IMG/VR virus record: IMGVR_UViG_3300021518_000011
Span: 1 to 24,291 of that record
Source of the DNA: a virus
DNA length: 24,291 bases
Strand: one strand, 5' to 3'
Shown here piece by piece: positions 21,805 through 24,291 of the stretch. A program made the position numbers and the translations under genes. Positions within the stretch are counted from its first letter, which is position 1, and every line of letters begins with the position of its first letter. The notes beneath the pieces are model-generated. The model saw nothing but the letters and a program-made list of their open reading frames with translations, was not told the DNA's origin and did not search any database.

Positions 21805-22682
21805 GCTGGACACAGGGACCGCTGCGCTGGCCCGCCAGTGCCAGCAGCCTGCACTCCCGCGCCCAGGGCGTGCTGGGTCAGCTCCCGGCCACCCAGGACA
21901 GCGCCATGGCGCGCCTGCAGGGCCTGGCTGGGCGGGCACAGTACCGGCCCCACCCGCTCAGCGAGGCCGCCACCGCGCTGGCCGGGCTGCGCAGCGAGCT
22001 CGACCGTCTGCTGGTCACTGGCCGTTGCCTGACGGTCACCCCCTATCAGCACGGGGTCGGCCAACAGCAGGGCCAGCAGTTCAGCCTGGCCGCCCCCAAT
22101 GCGGTGGCCACCCTGGCCGCCAAGCTGCAGGACGGGGCCGATCCCCTACTGCCCAGCGGGCAACTGCATGCCCTAGCCTGGCTGGTCACCGGTAACAGCG
22201 CCGACGCGCTGGCTCGCCAGTTGGCCATCCTCTGCGCCCTGCTGCCGCTGCCGGAGTGGTGCGCCACCCTGCGCCGCCTCACCGCCCACAACGACCCCAT
22301 GAGCCAGCCCACGGCGGCCAAGGTGCCGCGCTGGCGCGCCGATGAGCCGCTGAGCTGGGCACCGCTGCGCCCTACCCGCTTGGCGCTAGGAGCAGAGCTG
22401 GCCCAACTGGAGAGCCTGGCCCGGGACAGCCAGCCCCCGATCGCCAAGCTGCAGGGGCTGGCGAAGCGCCGCGCCGACCGCCTGGCCACCCTCGCCCAGG
22501 CCCTGGCCAAGCTGGGCACCCTCTCCGGCAGCCTCTGGCACTGGCAAGGCCAGGGGGATGCCGCCAGCCTCGCCACCCAGCTCGGCCAAAGCTCCCCACC
22601 CGACCACAGCCAGAGCATGACGGTCGCGGGCCTGCTGCTCTCCCCGTCCCCGCTCACCTTCTGGCAGGAGTTAACCCCATGA
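21801..22682 (+). CDS. Uncharacterised phage tail-region protein, Ala/Leu/Gln-rich
   Basis: A 293-aa protein taken from ATG 21801, which overlaps the preceding stop (ATGA), and it overlaps the following gene by 4 bp. Very rich in Ala, Leu and Gln, with likely long helices and few motifs. ARLQGLAGRA (37-46) and AKLQGLAKRR (215-224) form an internal near-repeat, each next to a helical segment ending in a LAGLRSELDRLL or LAQALAKLGTL type run, so the protein may be a duplicated helical hairpin. Position between fibre assembly protein and U-like/D-like baseplate genes suggests a baseplate or assembly role, and a similar gene occupies this slot in HP1/K139-type phages as far as I recall. No function is claimed. 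Confidence 0.75.
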   Translation: MSWTQGPLRWPASASSLHSRAQGVLGQLPATQDSAMARLQGLAGRAQYRPHPLSEAATALAGLRSELDRLLVTGRCLTVTPYQHGVGQQQGQQFSLAAPNAVATLAAKLQDGADPLLPSGQLHALAWLVTGNSADALARQLAILCALLPLPEWCATLRRLTAHNDPMSQPTAAKVPRWRADEPLSWAPLRPTRLALGAELAQLESLARDSQPPIAKLQGLAKRRADRLATLAQALAKLGTLSGSLWHWQGQGDAASLATQLGQSSPPDHSQSMTVAGLLLSPSPLTFWQELTP

Positions 22683-23230
22683 GCCAAGCCATGCTGACCC
22701 TCGATGGCGAGCCCATCATCATGAAGTCGATGCGGGTATCCGCATCGATGCAGTTTCAGGACAAAGACCAGAGCGGCCAGACCAGCTCGACCAGCAGCGC
22801 CGAACAGGGCGCCAAGGCCAAGGAGCTCGACATCTCCGGCCTCATCCCGTTCAAGGATGAGCAGATGCTGAGTCGGCTGTTTGAGCTGGCCGATGCCAAG
22901 GGCAACGGCGGCAAGCGCCACGTCTACCGGGTCGGGTCGCTGCTGGCCAAGTCGGTAAAGGTGCGCCAGGCCAAGTTTGCCGGCCGCATCACCGCCAGCG
23001 AACAGGAGGGGCTGCTGGCCTGGCAGGTGCAGTTCACCTTGAAGGAGTTCAACTCGGTACCGGAGAAGCGCGAAGCCCGTTTACCTGGTAGCCCCGCCAA
23101 TCTAGGCAAAGGCTCCACCGGCACCACGGCAGCCAAGGGCGGCCAGGGGCAAAGCGGCGATGAGAAGCTATCCAAAGGGGAGGCTTTCTTTAAGAAACTA
23201 GACGACAAACTGGGGGATGTCCTGGCATGA
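22679..23230 (+). CDS. Baseplate complex protein, gpU-like position
   Basis: A 183-aa protein with ATGA overlaps on both sides. The central pattern (ELDISGLIPFKDEQMLSRLFELADAKGNGGKRHVYRV, then VRQAKFAGRITASEQEGLLAWQVQFTLKEFNSVPEK) resembles the gpU / LysM-type baseplate fold: an I.. SG. strand, a loop with L..L..LA, and an ending I...E......F.L. It sits just before the D-like hub gene, matching P2 order U-D. The C-terminal ~45 residues are Gly/Lys-rich and probably disordered, with a final helix (KGEAFFKKLDDKLGDVLA). It probably connects tube and hub. The family match is inferred by pattern and position. Confidence 0.72.
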   Translation: MSQAMLTLDGEPIIMKSMRVSASMQFQDKDQSGQTSSTSSAEQGAKAKELDISGLIPFKDEQMLSRLFELADAKGNGGKRHVYRVGSLLAKSVKVRQAKFAGRITASEQEGLLAWQVQFTLKEFNSVPEKREARLPGSPANLGKGSTGTTAAKGGQGQSGDEKLSKGEAFFKKLDDKLGDVLA

Positions 23231-24291
23231 AGCTGACCACCCGTCTGACCATCAATGACCAACCGGCTCACCTGGTCGAGCACGACATCATGCTGGATCT
23301 CAACGCCGGCGGCCGGGCAGCCCTGACCGCCCAGGCCGAGGTGCAAAAAGGCCAACCGATCACCATCGATGTCGGTTACAACAACGAACTGCGCCGCTGG
23401 TTCACCGGTTACGTGTTCGATGTGCAGCCGGCCGCGGCGGGCTCTGTGCAACTGCTTTGCCGAGAACTGGCGGGCGTGCTGGCCGGTCGCCTCCCCGTCA
23501 GCATGCAGCATGCCACCCTGCGCAACCTGCTGGCCTGGCTCAGCACCGAGACCGGTCTGGTGTTCATGCTGCCAGCGGCGGCCAGCTATGCAGACCGGCC
23601 GCTCCCCAACTTCACCAGCGCCGGCACCGGTTACCAGTTGTTGGAGAACGCCGGCCGCGCCTTCGAAGTACCCGACTTTGTCTGGTACCAGCAACCCGAT
23701 GGCGACATTTTCGTGGGCAGCCACGCCGATTGCCGCTGGCATGGCCGGGAGGTGGAGATTGACCCGGCCTGGACTGCTCGCCAGGCGGGTAACCTAATCA
23801 CCTTGTCCCCGGTGCCGGCTATGCGCCCCGGGGCGACCGTCAACGGCAAGCGGGTCACCCGGGTGAGGCTCAAAGGGGATGAAATGACCCTGACCACCGT
23901 CACCCCAGGTAAAACCAGCAAGTCGCTGGAACGACGCAAGATAGAGGGGGAGTTCCCGGAGCTGGCCGACAAGATGCACCTGCCCAAGTTCGGGCGGGTC
24001 GAGGCTATCAGCGACAGCGCGGCCGCTGGCCAGCTTAATGACCCCTTTCGTCCCCGCTATGCGGTGGACGTGCAACTGCTGGGCGAGGGTGGCCAACCGG
24101 ACAAGGCTGCCCCGCTGTATCGGGCAGTGCCGCTGCCGGTGCAGTTTGGCGGGCAAGAGCAGGGCCTGCTGCAGTTCCCCCTTGAGGGGACACTGGTTGA
24201 ACTGGGGTTCGCCTTCGGGCGGGCCGACCGGCCCTTTATCCGCACCGTGCTCGGCAGCGGCTGGTCCCTGCCGGACATCGCCCCGGGCGAG
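23227..24291 (+). CDS. Baseplate hub, gpD-like with C-terminal spike/OB-like section (3' end outside window)
   Basis: The frame is open from ATG 23227 (ATGA overlap with the U-like gene) to the window end: 355 codons, incomplete. The first ~230 residues resemble late-control D / VgrG-type hubs (GQPITIDVGYNNELRRWFTGYVFDVQP, ATLRNLLAWLSTETGL, FTSAGTGYQLLENAGRAFEVPDFVWYQQPDGDIFVGS). From ~255 (HLPKFGRVEAISD... RPRYAVDVQLL) to ~345 (VQFGGQEQGLLQFPLEGTLVELGFAFGRADRPFIRTVLGSG) the pattern is an OB-like domain as in gp5/gpV spikes. So hub and the start of the spike appear joined, whereas P2 uses separate D and V. No separate V gene is present elsewhere in the window. Confidence 0.82.
   Translation, partial: MKLTTRLTINDQPAHLVEHDIMLDLNAGGRAALTAQAEVQKGQPITIDVGYNNELRRWFTGYVFDVQPAAAGSVQLLCRELAGVLAGRLPVSMQHATLRNLLAWLSTETGLVFMLPAAASYADRPLPNFTSAGTGYQLLENAGRAFEVPDFVWYQQPDGDIFVGSHADCRWHGREVEIDPAWTARQAGNLITLSPVPAMRPGATVNGKRVTRVRLKGDEMTLTTVTPGKTSKSLERRKIEGEFPELADKMHLPKFGRVEAISDSAAAGQLNDPFRPRYAVDVQLLGEGGQPDKAAPLYRAVPLPVQFGGQEQGLLQFPLEGTLVELGFAFGRADRPFIRTVLGSGWSLPDIAPGE

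Noticed and set aside
1-24291. CRISPR array, insertion sequence, integrase, attachment site or defence gene
   Set aside because: No spaced direct repeats, transposase, recombinase or known defence motifs were seen; all larger gene-free stretches are accounted for in the feature list.

Overview
The window is about 24 kb of a P2-like temperate myovirus (Peduoviridae type). The gene order and several tail families point to the HP1/K139/PhiO18P branch rather than P2 itself. High GC, GC-rich third codon positions, strong Shine-Dalgarno sequences and a host-style DksA/TraR protein suggest a gammaproteobacterial host. Aeromonas is my best guess, by resemblance to PhiO18P; this is inference, because no chromosomal flank, integrase, attachment site or immunity region is visible. 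Both edges cut through phage genes, so prophage and free phage genome cannot be told apart.

Layout from left to right. (1) 2-1798, rightward: the 3' part of a gpA-like rolling-circle replication gene, a DnaQ-like 3'-5' exonuclease and a small DUF6440-like membrane-anchored protein. An odd patch in the replication gene (182-290) has tandem repeats, a hairpin and three GATC sites about one helical turn apart; it may be the replication origin. (2) 1799-1911: non-coding junction with a 16-bp-stem hairpin and a bidirectional terminator, also the expected neighbourhood of cos. (3) 1912-5049, leftward: terminase ATPase (P), portal (Q), then an Ogr/Delta zinc-finger late activator, probably one operon ending in its own activator. 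(4) 5050-5224: divergent control region with a perfect 16-bp palindrome, a TGTTC-G-GAACA site and a 9-bp inverted repeat. (5) 5225-8522, rightward: scaffold/protease (O), major capsid (N), small terminase (M), a 172-bp gap, head completion (L). (6) 8519-11343: R- and S-like tail proteins, sheath (DUF2586), tube (DUF2597). (7) 11354-12919: TraR/DksA-like zinc finger, holin, lambda R-type endolysin, and inner and outer spanins with overlapping reading frames. (8) 12916-15428: tail assembly chaperone with a -1 frameshift extension, and tape measure. (9) 15425-24291: sheath-initiator-like DUF2590 (W position), J, I, a lectin-like fibre, a 106-aa unknown, a collar-type tail fibre, fibre assembly protein, a 293-aa unknown, a U-like baseplate protein, and a D-like hub cut by the window end.

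The late genes are tightly packed, and many junctions are 4-bp ATGA or GTGA overlaps suggesting translational coupling. Most of the window is a recognisable phage. The least explained parts are the candidate origin patch, the P/O operator region, the M-L gap, the 106-aa and 293-aa unknown proteins, and the mosaic lectin fibre. I found no defence island, CRISPR array, tRNA or insertion sequence.
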